Both the position numbers and the translations under genes were made by a program. A stretch of DNA of 64,000 nt from Torreya grandis (lineage: Eukaryota; Streptophyta; Pinopsida; Cupressales; Taxaceae). The notes beneath the pieces are model-generated. The model worked only from the letters and a program-made list of their open reading frames with translations, was not told the DNA's origin and ran no database searches. Of this stretch, positions 46,320-58,892 are shown one piece after another; the stretch's first letter is position 1, and each line of letters starts with the position of its first letter. Where the stretch lies: positions 1,603,501 to 1,667,500 of the forward strand of contig JARHVA010001174.1 in assembly GCA_037957365.1 (NCBI GenBank), given 5' to 3'.

Positions 46320-47620
46320 ACTAGATAGACTTATAACTCAATCAACTTCAAAAGTTGTTTCTAAGATATAGGGATGCAATCACTTGGGCCTATGGATACA
46401 TCAAAGTCTTGGGCCCAAAGGTGACTACTAAGACCATCCCATTAAAACCAAAATAAAAACCATTCGAATAAATATAGAGACCTATAAACCTAATCATGTA
46501 ATAATAAATGCATAAATAGGTTCATAAGTTAATCTATAATAGGATAATCTTCTCATTCCACCACTCTACATGGGTATCCAACCTATTGCCTATGCAAAAG
46601 AAGAATGAAGAAATCCATTTGTGTGTATAATTTTGAAACTTCAACTGAGCTTTAGATAAATATAATTAACCATTACCTTCCATTGATGAAGTGATCCAAA
46701 TGGTAAATGGTTCCCATATGATTTTTTTCTTGGATGAATTCTCTAGATATAAAAAGGTCCTAGTCAATCTACAAGACCGAGTCAAAACCACATTCACCAC
46801 TAAATGGGGTATATTTACCTACAAAAAAATTTCGTTTGGAATGATCAGTGTCAAAGAAACATTTTAGAGGGTGATGAAATTTGATTTTGAATTTTTAATT
46901 AACAATTTCATAATAATTTATATGGATGACTTGATTTTTTTTTAAAAATACAAATCAAATTGCATATGCCATTTATAGAAGGTATTCAAAAGGTGCATGA
47001 ATTAGAATATTTCTTTAAACCCAAAGAAGAGCATGTTTAGTGTCACCAAAGGTAATATTTTTGAGCATATCATCACATAAGAAGGTATTGATATTAATTT
47101 ATAAATATATGATGTTATTTATAAGTTACCTCTACCTAATAGTAATAAATAATTAAAATCCTTCTTTGGGAAAATTAACTTTGTTCACAATTTCATTTCT
47201 AGATTTTCTAAAATTATGAAGCTTTTGAATGTTATGTTGAAATAGGATGAAAAATTGGAGTGGAATTATGAATAAAATAAGGATTTCCAAGATATAAAAT
47301 ATGATATCATGCAAGTTCTAGTGTTGATCATTCCAGACTATATTCAAGATTTTTACACTTACCCTTTTCTTCTAAACACACCATTGATGTCTGCCTCATT
47401 CAAATATTAGATGTATAAAAACATCTTATTGATTTTATGAGCACCAATGTCAAATATTTAGAACTCGAATATTCCACTCTTTAAAAACACTCTTATGCAC
47501 TAGTCAAGGTTATCTATAAATTTAGTCACTACATTCTCACAAATATGGTGCATGCATTTATCCCATATCTAATCATCATTAAAATGCTCAAAAAAAATAA
47601 ACTGGGTGAGTGTAGAGGAA
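46320..47620 (+). pseudogene. Element E RT and RNase H
   Basis: LNQLQKLFLRYRDAITWAYG opens the RT N-terminus (46335). It is followed by STWVSNLLPMQKKNEEIHLC, motif A FLDEFSRYKKVLV (Asp kept), TTFTTKWGIFTYKK and an intact YMDD box at 46919-46930. SLNPKKSMFSVTKGN and a Ty3 RNase H segment run to about 47.6 kb. Stops are frequent. The polyprotein continues to 47897, where the LTR of A cuts in before any integrase. Confidence 0.75.
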
Positions 47621-47897
47621 AATTGATGATGAAGCTACATAAATATGATTTATAAATCAAACTTTCTAAATTGGTTAAAGGACATGGCCTTTAGATAATA
47701 ACCAAAATTGATCCAAGGATCATTGTGTATCAATTGGACCAAGAGCTAGTACTATAGAAGGATTAGTATACCCAATCATACATTATATACTCTATGGAAA
47801 CATGTCTCCTAAGCTCAACCAAAGATATAAGATATCCCTTAGACTTAAGGCTACATAGTGTGAACATAGGATTACATTAGAGGGGATATTCATATAG

Positions 47898-48860
47898 TAT
47901 TAGTTAAATAAAACAAATCAAAATAACACACTAAACACTTAACACCTCTAGCCTAAACACTAGGGAGAGCATAGGTAACAAAAGTACATATTAAAATATA
48001 ACTAGAACAAAAAATAAATCACTCTTTTACCTTCCTTGTAACTCCAAATGGCTTGTTAAAGTGTCTTGATTGGTTTTGTGCATCAAAAAGTATTTATCAA
48101 TGAAGATCCATTTATTCCTTCTCTCATTGGCACCTTGGCTTGTCTAATTGGCTTATGAATTTAGCATGGTAACATTACTTGAAAGTTTTATAAATGAAAT
48201 ATTTCATAATAACACTAAACTATCAAAGCTTATTGATCAATAGGGATGGCCTTATATTTATAGCCTCCAAAGTTAACTCTCACCCAAGGTGAGTTAATGT
48301 TGAGTTTAAACATGAAATGAATTCAAACTAATGCTAGGTGAGTTGAGGATAACTCTAGTTGAATTAAAAATTGTCATGTAATTATGATTTTCAATTACTA
48401 TGCTTGTCTCTCAAATTAGATATTTTGAGATATTTTGGGAGAGCTTGACAACTCATAAAGGCAATGATGAAAAGGCTTGATATTTTGAGTTTTTTAATTT
48501 TTGTTTTTAGATATTCATTAATTACAAATGGATAATTTAGATAATATTTTAATCTATTTTAATTATTTGATTAATTTTGATTATAATTTTAGCTCTTTTA
48601 AGATTTATTCAAGTGTCCCGCTTAATGGGTCCATAGGCCAAACTGTGAGTTTTTAGGTCACAAGGTGACTAAGGATGAATCTGTTAGAGGTTATTGTTGT
48701 TTATGGTATAATACCCTAAATATGGATGCCTTAACATGATTCTAAGCATTTATGAATGATGCATAATTGAAATTGGGACCTTCAATGTTTTTAGGCTTAA
48801 TTTGTAATGTTTGGTAGAAATCAAGTTGAAGCTAGTTGTGACTAGAATGGGATGTATATA
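47898..48860 (-). repeat. 3' LTR of Tat element A (963 bp)
   Basis: Homologous with indels to 58893-60043. Its plus-strand left end TATTAGTT aligns with TGTTAGTC. Its right end GTATATA aligns with GTCTACA, the minus-strand LTR start TGTAGAC. The PPT side is CTCCCTTGTTTGGG. It interrupts element E; the other flank of the whole insertion is outside the window. Confidence 0.75.
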
Positions 48861-48877
48861 GTTCTCCCTTGTTTGGG
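48861..48877 (-). other. Polypurine tract of A
   Basis: The minus strand reads CCCAAACAAGGGAGAAC just before the LTR start; compare CCCAAACAAGGGCAAAT at the shared LTR. Confidence 0.6.
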
Positions 48878-49067
48878 AAGGTAATTCAAGATATAGTCAT
48901 AGTAACATCTTATCAAATAATGAAAATGTCCTATATTCCTATGCCCTAATAGGTGATGGATGAGCCCTAGATTCCCCCTCGAGGGAGCGGTTGATAAAGA
49001 AGGTCAGTGATCGATCCTTTAGAAGAAGGAAAATGATGGGACCAAAAAGGTAAAGGGGATGGAAAAG

Positions 49068-49537
49068 ACTAATTTTCCCATAAGCAGTTATAATTAGTGG
49101 CATAGTGAGATGCCTGAGTGGGGTAGATTAAAAGGATGATTTGCCTAAAGGTAGTTATAATCATTGGCATAACAAGGTAAAAATATAATGATTTACCTAA
49201 AGGTGATTATAATCATCAATAAAATGAAAAGATAAAAAGATAATGATTTTCCCAAAAGTGGTTATAATCATTAGCTAAATTCAAACATTCCCCAATTAGG
49301 TGAATATAAATAATGATTTGCCCAAAGGTGGTTATAATCATTAGCACGATAAAAACATTCCCTAATTGGGTGGATAGAGATAATGATTTGCCCAAATGTG
49401 GTTATAATCATTAACACAATGAAAACATGTCCCTATAGGGCAAGAGAATGATAATTATTTTCCCAAAGGAAGTTATAATAATTAACATCTAGAGAGATTG
49501 AAACACAATGATTTTCTAAAAGTCAGTAATAATCATT
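49068..49537 (-). repeat. Eight-copy array of 31-bp dyad units (A)
   Basis: Units start at 49068, 49135, 49187, 49242, 49312, 49382, 49453 and 49507. Each is exactly 31 bp: a 7-bp arm, a 17-bp core close to TTCCCAAAGGTGGTTAT, and a 7-bp complementary arm. Arms are ACTAATT/AATTAGT in the first, AATTATT/AATAATT in the seventh and AATGATT/AATCATT in most others, so they change together. The spacing of 52-71 bp is irregular. In element orientation they precede the PPT. Confidence 0.9.
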
Positions 49538-50501
49538 GGCACAACATTTTGGAATAATATGGCAAATTATAAAAGGGGGGTCACATATTGAATCCATACT
49601 CAAAGAGTAAGAGTAAGCCAGTACAAAGGAGAAAGATGAATTTGGATAACATATTAGTATGTAAATATACATCCTAAATAGTAAGGATTAAAATTCATTT
49701 CCAATTTAATTACTCTATATTTGAGAAATGATTTGGATGGATCAAGAATGTTTCAAGTGACCAAAGAGAAGCAACCTGACATCTTTGCTTATAAGATTTA
49801 CCAAGATAATTTTTATTATAACACATGATAGTAGGCACCATGATATAAAATACCATGATAACTTAGTTTAAATATACATAAGGACTAATAGGTGATCCCA
49901 AAAAATAAGTGAAAATAATGCACCAATGATAAAAACCATGATTACAATGTTGACATATGAATATGGATGGACTTAAGTATAATGTGCAAGGAATCACCCA
50001 ATGAATGCATGTATACTAATTCAAGTCACAATAATGAAAGCAAAAAATAGGCAAACAAGAAACAAATAGGAAGACAAAACACCAATTAAACAAAAATCAC
50101 AACAAAACACTAAGAAATAAAAAATAAAGACAAAATGAAACAAAATAACTATAAGAAAATAAATAATGGTTAATCATATTATTAGTGCAAACAAAATACA
50201 AAAAAATGATACAAGGTTTTCCCTAAGCTATAAGGAAACAAATACACATAAGATGACAAAAATTACCCCTAGACTATAAGAGACAACAAAATAAACAAAT
50301 GAAATAATGAGAATAGAAGAACAGGAAGGGATAGCTGAGCTGACTCTAGATACACAAGGCAAGTGGATGATACCTACATAGTTACATAGATACAAGATCT
50401 AACATGAACTTTAGGCCACATGTAGTTCTCCTAGGATATGGGATAGAAGAATATGAATGATAATAAAACATGATTAATTTGTAGATTAATATGGTAATGA
50501 T

Positions 50502-51109
50502 CTCGCAAAATGGTGAGTGTAAGAAATGGTTACTCATAAAATGGTGAGAGTGTAAAATGAGGTTGAGCAGTCATTAATGTATCAAATTTAAATACATAAT
50601 TCAAATAATAGAGACTCAAAAAATGGTGGTATCATAAGGATAAGTACAAATAAAGATGGGGAAACTAAATTCTAAGTGGTCGCTTAAAAGATAGTTATGA
50701 GTCCTAAAATCCTTATGGAAAAAAAGTGGTTGAAATAAAAAAGAATGTGTGGTCAAGCTAACCTGAGATACCCCATGTATCCAAGGGATGCCTACATAGT
50801 CCATGTGAACCTCAGGCTAATGTATTTATCCTAAAAATGGGAGGAGAAAGACCAAGGTGGTCTAGAAATAAATGAAACAAATAAGATATCCCAACCTAAA
50901 AATTTTGATGGTTTTATATCTCACATGGAGACTCTAAGATAATTTTCATGATTTTATGATTTTTAGAATTGTCTTATATATTTTACAATTATTTTTGGAG
51001 TTTGATAGGCATATCAACTCAATTAGAAATGATGATATACTAAATAATCCAACTCACAAAATGGTGAGAGAATTTAAACTTAAAAATAATCATAAAATGG
51101 AGAGAGTGT
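50502..51109 (-). repeat. Second short dyad motif, five copies (A)
   Basis: Copies at 50502, 50533, 50615, 51053 and 51090 follow CTCAY-AAAATG-GTGAG-AG; the best (51053-51070) has 5-bp complementary arms CTCAC/GTGAG around AAAATG. Two related copies occur in B at 61579 and 61611. Confidence 0.6.
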
Positions 51110-51308
51110 GGCTTAGGGGTCACTAAGATGACCTCAATGTGAATATAACACTACCTACATAGTCTCATAATGACACCTCATGTCACTATAGTTATACCTT
51201 ATAGTGGAGGAATCTGACTAGCTAGAAACAAGTTTGCAAATTAGGCAAATGGCTCAATATGGAAATAGGAATGGCAAAGAAACTATAATGTATGATAAAC
51301 ATGTTGTT

Positions 51309-51439
51309 CCTAATTTTCCCATAGGCAATTATAATTAGGAAACAATGGAATAGGTCAATGATAATAATTTTCCCAAAGGTGGTTATAATTAGAAGCACAA
51401 AGTGAGACACTAATTTTCCTAAAGGTGATTATAATCAGT
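51309..51439 (-). repeat. Three further 31-bp dyad units (A)
   Basis: Units at 51309-51339 (arms CCTAATT/AATTAGG, perfect), 51363-51393 (two arm mismatches) and 51409-51439 (ACTAATT/AATCAGT, one mismatch that is G-U on the sense strand). They lie close to the integrase end. Confidence 0.85.
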
Positions 51440-51710
51440 AACACTCATAATGAAAAAGAACAAATGAAAGATGCAACTTCCAAAACTATTGTCATACTAG
51501 TCTAAGATATTAACTCTATCTATAAATACTAAATCAACTACTAAAACTTGATTTGAATCCCATCATTTAAGGTGCCCAAAGAACCAATAGAATAGAACCA
51601 AGGTCAAAGGTTTGGGTAGGGATGGTAAAAACACCTTTGGTCATTAATGAAGGTATGGTAGAATAGTATATGGTATAGGACAAATAAGATGACAATATGG
51701 TACAACATAA

Positions 51711-52930
51711 ATGAGTCTCATAGACAATATTTTAAGTATCTCAAGTGAAATAATGATTGAGGTTTATTATGTTCATCAGATCATCAAATTCATCTTTTTC
51801 TGGTATATTGAGCCTGTATGCTCTGGAGCCATAATTTCCAATAATGATATATGTGCCTATCTAATTGGCTTTAAATTTTCATTTCTTATTCTTCTCAATC
51901 ATGTTGTTCTTTTGGTTTTCTTTAAGAATAAGATCACCTATCTCAAACTCTTAATGTTTGACCTATCAATTATAATGGCCATAGAATATGTTTTGGTATG
52001 CTTGAAGGTTGTTGATAGTGGCTATGCATTTTTCATCAAGTAACTATAGCTCTTGCAAGTGAGCTACTCTATAATATTCATCATCTAAGATGTGTCTCAT
52101 TAAGATATGTAGAGAAGGTAAATAGACCTTAATGGGAAGAATGGCCTCAGTGTCATAGACTAGGGAATATGGAGTGGTTATGGTTGGAGTATGGTAATTA
52201 GTGTGATATGCCCAGAGGAAATAAAAGATTTGGAAGTGGAAATCATGGCTAGCATCATTGACAATATTTTTAAGGATGTTGATAATGGTTTTATTGAATG
52301 ATTTTTCTTGGATATTACCTTATTGGTAATATGTGGTAGAAAACTGTTGGGTGATATTATACTCAGCACAAAGTGTTTTGACATCCTTTTTCCTAAATGA
52401 TCTATTATTATCAGATATAATGTTGGATGGGATACCATATCAACACATGACATGATTAAATATGAACTTATAAATCTATTTTCTAGTCATGTAAGTGAGG
52501 GGTATAGCTTCAACCCATGTAAAGAAATATTTGGTAGTGGTAAGGATGTGTTTATGGCCATCAGATGAGGGTGGGTTAATCTTACCAATGAGATCGAGTA
52601 CCCATGTTTCAAATAACCATGGTATAAGCATTGGTTTTAGTGTTTTATTTGAGGCATGAATTAGATTGGCATGTCTTTTAAACTTATCACACCTTTTGAC
52701 ATAATCAATTACATCTGCATCCATAATTGGTCAATAATAACCAGTACGTAGGAATTTTTTGGCTAAGATGGCCCCACTTGTGTGGGCTTCACATACTCTT
52801 TCATGAACTTCCTATAACACTAATGTTGCTTCTATTGAATTTAAACAATGAAGTAGAGTTACAAATAAGCTATGGTGGTAAAGGGTTGGGCCAAGTAAGG
52901 TATATCATGAAGCTGGGTGGGTAAAGGCCT
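51711..52930 (-). pseudogene. Element A integrase
   Basis: Minus strand: the zinc region MDADVIDYVKRCDKFKRHAN (one Cys lost) at 52724 down, then core Asp in LDLIGKINPPSS, HILTTTKYFFTWVEAIPLT, second Asp in PSNIISDNNRSF (near 52405) and TTYYQ-GNIQEKSFNKTI, where the catalytic Glu appears to be Lys. A C-terminal domain extends to about 51.75 kb. A frame slip or stops lie near 52.46 kb. Close homologue of B's integrase. Confidence 0.78.
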
Positions 52931-53079
52931 TTTATTGTTTACATGATATGTCTGGTGGCATGATATGGTCATGAAGGTAGTTAAATATGTCTGAGTACCA
53001 TATAGAGCTAGGAGAAATAATATCACATATCACTATGATGATTAAATGTTCATGAGTAGGTGATATTATATTTTCAATG

Positions 53080-53490
53080 ATAAATTGATACTCTTTTTCC
53101 TTGTCTGTGTGATGGATCAAAGAGTCGATGGTGGTTATAGCATCCATTATCCTATTACTAGCCCTAGGTATGTGTTTAAATTTTACGTAGGTAATCTACT
53201 ATTTGAGAGTGTCCACCATGGCTTTGTATATCGCCATCTTGTCATATTTTGTTTGAAAGTGGTTTGTAACCTGATTGATGATTAACTAATAATCACCATA
53301 AATCATGAGATGTTGAATATTCCCTTACAGTGCTTGGTAAATCCATACAATGAGTGTTTTGTATTCATCCATGTTGTTAGTACAACAAAATTTGATATGG
53401 AATAATTTAGGGATAAGATCCCCTTGTGGTTTAATAAACAATAGGCCTACCCTTAATCTATGTGATATGAATGATCCATCAAAATATAGA
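53080..53490 (-). pseudogene. Archaeal-like RNase H of A, downstream of RT
   Basis: YFDGSF (near 53482), CCTNNMDEYKTLI (near 53385), MIYGDY and LIINQVTNHFQTK (near 53295), and IPRASNRIMDA (near 53150) are the landmarks of the second RNase H. It lies between the RT-linked RNase H and integrase, the usual Tat order and opposite to H and E. Confidence 0.75.
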
Positions 53491-53492
53491 TT

Positions 53493-55031
53493 TTAGTGTT
53501 GTTCCTCAGGAGGTGTTTCAATGATGGTCATGATGTACTCATCTAAGAATTCAAAATTTTGGGGTTTGGTATCTATAAAGGGAGCTTCATAAAGTTGATC
53601 TACATGTACTTGTCCCTTTATAGCTTTTTGGTTGACATACTTGATCTCAAAATTGCTCAGAAGCATAATCCATGTATCCATGTGGCCTTGTAAAGTTATT
53701 TTGGATAGTAGATACTTTAGTGGATCTACTTTGAAAATAACTATGGTCTTTTTATTAAGCATGCAATGGCATAGCATCTAAGCTACAAAGACCATATCTA
53801 AACAATATTTTTAAATTGGTGTATGATTATGTTCATACATGACAAGTGTACATCTTAAATATTACACAACTTGTTATTTTCCACTATCATCATGTTGAAC
53901 TAGAAGTGTCCCTAGGGATTTTTCTATGGTAGATAGATATAGTAGAAATGGCTTCCTTAGCATTGGTAGTAAAAAAATAGGTAGATTGGCAAGATATTCC
54001 TTCAGATGTAGAAACATTTTTTGTTAGTCTCCATCCCAAAAAAATGTGATGCCCTTATTTATTAAGTGCATATTGTGATATGAAGCATCTAATAGACTAG
54101 ATTTTGCCCTAAAAATTATGGATTTGATTCAAATTAAAAGGTAGTAGTATCTCAATAATAGCTTATACTTTGGTAGGATCAACTTCAATTCCCCTATGAG
54201 AGATGGTGGAGCCTAGAAATTTATCTGAAGTGACACCAAAGACACACTTTTTTGGATTAAGTCTAACCTTATATTCATGAAGCCTCTTAATTATTCTTCT
54301 TAGTGTGGTTGGATGATCAGCATGGGTCTTTGATTTACCCAATATGTTATCGACGTAGTCTTCAACAATGTCATGCATCATATCATGAAATATAATGGTC
54401 ATGGCTCTTTGGTATGTGTCCCTACCACTCTTGAGACCAAACAACATAACCTAATAACAAAATGTTCCACATGGAGTGGTGAATTTTATCTTTTGTTGGT
54501 CTTTTGGCATGATCCAGATTTGGTTGTATCCTAAAAATCTATCCATAAGTGAAAGCATTTCATACCCTATTGTGGATTCAACTATCATGTCAATGTTTAG
54601 TAAAGGAAAGTTATCCTTAGGGTAGGCCTTATGTATATCTCTAAAATTAGTGTAGATTTTGATTCTTTTTGGATCCTTACTGATAGGTACACCATTTCAG
54701 ATCCATTATGAAAAGTCAATAGATTAGATTTATCTTGCTTCTAAGAGATTTTACAAATGTTTTTTTACTAGTATAATAATAAATGGATACATCTTTTATA
54801 TTTTTTGATTCATAGGTTTGGATCATGATGTATAATAAGGTGGTGTATAACCAAGGTAAGGTCCAAACCTAGCATGTCTGAATAGGCCCAAGCAAAGATC
54901 TTAATAAACTCCCTCAGAAGTCTTGTAAAGATTTCACATTCCTCCTCAGTGAGGGTTGTGCCTAATTTAATCCATTTTAGGTCATCTAGAGTCTTGATGT
55001 TAACTTCCATTATATCTTTTATGAGATTCAA
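53493..55031 (-). pseudogene. Element A reverse transcriptase and RNase H
   Basis: The RT N-terminus opens at 55031 (ECEIFTRLLREFIKIFAWAY, then DMLGLDL and VIHHLIIHHD). The palm follows with MLFGLKSGRDTYQRAM and the box YVDN at 54347-54358, where the second catalytic Asp is Asn, then RLNPKKCVFGV. The RNase H part (53777-53493) shows DPLKYLLSK and GHMDTWIMLLSNFEIKYV. Stops and slips lie between the blocks. Inactive. Confidence 0.8.
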
Positions 55032-55099
55032 TCTATATTCTAGAATGGTTGGTAATGATGTGAATTGGCCTAAAACTACAAAGTCCTCTATTTAGACTA

Positions 55100-57000
55100 G
55101 TTCTACAAGCTCTCCTAAACAAGATGAATCTTAATTTCCATATGGTGAGGATGGTCAAGTTACAAATATTGTTGGAAATTCTTCAAAAATTTGATCAAAG
55201 GCATGTTGTTATAAAAAATTAAACTCAGATCCAAAATCATGTTCATCATTGGTGGTCACTTGAGTTACATTTGAAGAAAGGTGAAGACCCTCATCTAATG
55301 GCACCTAAAATAAGTTTTCACCAAAACAATGGCCTCTCTCTATACTTCTATCCTGGTCCAAAATCACCTCAAAGAGGTTTTCACTTTGGGAACTCAATGT
55401 TTTTGTTTTTTTAAGCTAAGGGTGTTCACCCATTCTCCAAAATAGGTTGCAAGATCTAGTTTGATAGAGAACCCTTATTTTTGGTCTCCTAATAGAACAT
55501 TGTCTCTTAGGCCTAGAAAATCATAAAAGGCCTCATCTTTCTCAAACTCATCTATAGGCATAGTGGATTCTTATTGATCCTAGGCTATAAGTTGAGGGTG
55601 ATATAAAGGAAGTGAGTTAAGGTGGCTTAATGGGGTAATGATATAATGGTATGGGTCTCAAACAAGTTGGTATTGGCAAGGTCTTCATAAATGTTGTGAT
55701 TGAACTATGTTTCACTATAAGCATTGCCAACACTAGATGTTGGCATGGGAACATGGATAAGATACATGGGGTCACCCCCAAGCCATTTAAATCCAATACC
55801 ATAAGTTCCTTTATACTGAGTTATATAAATTGGCTCAAGAGTTCCTGATTAGTTTAACCTGAGGCCTCCTAATTCATAGGCTTAGTTCTCCATGATCCTA
55901 TTAGGAATAGGATATTTGGAATTTTTGTAGCAATCAGCCAACTTGTCATTGTATAACCAAGATTCATCATTGGAAATTGGTCCCTCTTCTTAGCTAGTGG
56001 CTGGTGTGAAGATAACCATAATTGGACTACGAAGTTTACCCTTTATTGTGTTTCCATTCCTTATAAAGTGGTTTATCTTTAGGTCCTCCATAGGACTTTG
56101 GATTATATGGAAGCTTGTCAATGTGAAATGTGTCATGGGTCAAATATTATTTTAGGCCATTGGCCAAGATGGTAAAATGATTAGACATTTCCATAAGAGG
56201 AATATAGGAATATGAATCAAGGTTATTTAGATTTATAAAATTTGCCTCAAAAAATTTGACAAGTATTTCTTTGTCTTTGTCCTATTTGGGAATCAAATCT
56301 AGGCCAAAGCAGTAGTTGTAGCTTTCATACTCAACCCCTAAATGTTTGCAATGTTCATAGGGATATAAATCTCCATTGATAGTGACCTCCATGCCTGAGT
56401 GAGAGAACTTGAGACACTAATGCAATGTCAAAGGGATGGTGCAAATTTCATGTATTCAAGGTCTACCCAAGAGCAAATTATAATTTAGGTATAGTTCTAA
56501 CACATGGAAAAGTGTATTATGCGTCAAGGGCCCATTGATAATTGGAAAATTGATGGTGCCTTATGATTCTATCTCTTCATTTTCATAGACCTTGATGGTA
56601 ATTATGTATAACTATAAATTATTTGTTGTATATTTGATATTCTTGATGAGTTTAAGAGACACAATATTCAAGTTTGATCCATTGTCAATGAGGACACATT
56701 TGACTTTGTGCCACATGATGATAAATTCAATGTATAGGGGATTATTATAGAGAGGGCCAAGGGATGACATATCACTTTGGTCGAAGTTTAACTATTGGCA
56801 TGGTACTAAATGTCCAACCAAAGCTTAGAATTTATCTAGGGTTATGTTGTTAAGAACTCAAGATTGGCCTAGGAGTTCTATTAGGATGTTCTTGTGGATG
56901 GTAGATATATGTAACAAATCCAAGATAGAAATTTATGCAGGTGTCTTTTAAAGTTGTTCTAAAACATCATATTTATTTTCCTTAAAAGTGGTCTATGGTT
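55100..57000 (-). pseudogene. Element A protease and linker to RT
   Basis: The active site reads IDNGSNLNIVSLKLIKNIKY (near 56690-56630), an intact Asp-Asn-Gly-Ser type. LLLGRP then a stop replacing Trp, then IHEI (near 56480-56450), marks the domain end. The linker to RT (56.4-55.1 kb) resembles fragment F. Confidence 0.65.
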
Positions 57001-57487
57001 TATTCTTAGCTAATATAGTGGGTTGGATTAGTTCATTGGTATGATGTTGTGAGCTTGGAATGGTAATCTTATACCATTGAGTTGTGATTATACAATCTAA
57101 ACTGGATATAAGACCATTGTAACTTGAAAATGATGATAGAAATGGGCTAGATAAGATAAGTATAGATTGTTAGTGTACTTGGTTATGGTCACAAGTTAAT
57201 GATGAGTTATCAGTATAAAGTCCTAAAATAGTAATCCCTAGTTGTTGTTACACTTGTTTATAGTCCTGGGTCAAGGAAGGATTACTAGCACAGGTGAATT
57301 AGTTAGAATTATTTAACAATAGTCTTATTCTATTAGAACTTAGTCTAGTACTAATGGTGATGGTTGAAATGTGACCTCTCATAATATGACCTACAACTTT
57401 GGTGTAGTCATGTGTAACTACATGGTAACTTTGTTGGTTGTTGGAATCATTCTAGCCTTGGTTCCTCTCATTTGGTTGATGTTATTA

Positions 57488-58870
57488 TTGTTGTTGTTGA
57501 TATTGATGTTATTGTCATTTGGGTTGTTTTTTTTTGCTTTGGCATTTTTTTTGTTGTTGTTTATTATTATGTTGTGAAAAAGGGTTTTGGTAGATACCTA
57601 GGTTCTGGTTAGATGTAGATGTTCTATTATCCAATGTAATCTCCCCATTTTGCAACATATTTTTAATGAGGTATTTTATTTTCACACAACGGCATAGATT
57701 ATGTCCATGAAAATGATGGTATTCATATAATTCATTCTCTCTATACCAATCTGGATATGGACTACCCTTAGGATGGTGCTTCAAAATTGGCCAAATAATC
57801 ATATTAGCTGCATCTAGCTTGTGAAACATTGCTTCTATATATTATACAAGGTCACTGAAGACTCAAGGTGTGGGTTTTATTCTTGGAGGAGGGGTTTTCA
57901 AAGGTGGTGGTTTTTTCATTTGTGGATTAGTTTGAGGTTGTTGTAAAGGTTACACTTGTTAAATAGGTTATTGATGAGGAAAAAGTTGCATTTATGGTGT
58001 AGGTTGAGCAGATGATGTTTACACCATTTAAACATGATGTGACTTAGTTACTCCATTTCTAACAACATTCTTATCATAATTATATTTCTTGTATTTCTCA
58101 TATTTACTAGCTTGGGCTGGTGCATATGCTTATGTTTAGACTTGGTTATGGTTCTGACTTTGGCCTATTCCTTGGTTTTGGTTCTGGTTTTCATTTAAGG
58201 AGGTTAACTTGATAATCCATTTGTTAATAAGGGCCTTTTCAATTATCAAACATTTTTCAATGATCTCTTTGAAATTATGTGCACATTGAAGCTCCAAATG
58301 ATAGGATATCTCATTATGTAAATTTTGAGTGAACACAATAGCCAATTATTTGTCTGGTAAGTTATGGGTGAAGTGACTAGTAAGCACTCTCCATCTATAT
58401 ATATATAACTTGAAAATATATCACCATATTTCTATTTGGCCTTAGTCAAATCTACTAATGAAATATCATGTTCAAGATTATAAGAGAAATGCTACACAAA
58501 CTTGTTTGAAAGGTCATCAAAATTAGATATGGAATTCTTTGGTAATTTTAGGAACCACTCCAAAGTCTGTCATGCTAGACTTTGAGAGAACAAAAAAAGA
58601 AAATAAATGTTATTGTAATCCACTGGCTAGAAATCAAAAAATAATTTTATCAAATGTGACTTAAGGTCCCTTTTACCCTTGTATTTATCAAATTTTAGTG
58701 GTTTATACTCTAAAGTAAATGGTATCTGAAAATACTCCATGTTGAATGGGTATGAACACATGTCACCTAACTTGAAATTTTTGGTCTACTTCTCTAATTC
58801 AATGGCAGCAATTTCATCCTTCATTTATTGTAGTTCTTGGGCCAATAAATTATGAACTAGGAATTTGACT
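57488..58870 (-). pseudogene. Element A gag
   Basis: Minus-strand retrotrans_gag: YPFNMEYFQIPFTLEYKPL, then LEWFLKLPKNSISNFDDL and a region with HNEISYHLELQCAHNFKEII (58345 down). Asn-Gln repeats follow near 58.15-58.2 kb, then a CCHC-like box YHHFHGHNLCRCVKIKYLI (57.72 kb) and an NNKQQQKK-rich end near 57.5 kb. Several stops. It starts close to the shared LTR at 58893. Confidence 0.72.
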
Positions 58871-58892
58871 CAAGAGAGGATGGTTAGTATTG

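Larger units (their letters stand above)
48861..51710 (-). other. 3' non-coding region of A with stem-loop arrays
   Basis: Lies between the integrase end and the PPT on the minus strand. Long repeat-bearing 3' regions upstream of the PPT are known in Tat-lineage elements. It contains eleven copies of a 31-bp dyad unit and five copies of a shorter CTCAY-AAAATG-GTGAG unit. No protein domain seen. B has a homologous region at 60044-62280. Confidence 0.65.

Noticed and set aside
49068..49537. CRISPR-like layout (31-bp palindromic repeats with 21-40 bp spacers)
   Set aside because: Repeats diverge and arms vary, spacing is irregular, there are no cas genes, and the units sit in a plant retrotransposon.
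57371..57577. Hydrophobic 68-residue plus-strand frame, possible membrane protein
   Set aside because: Antisense of the Asn/Gln/Lys-rich end of A gag; the hydrophobicity comes from reading AAC/CAA-type codons backwards.
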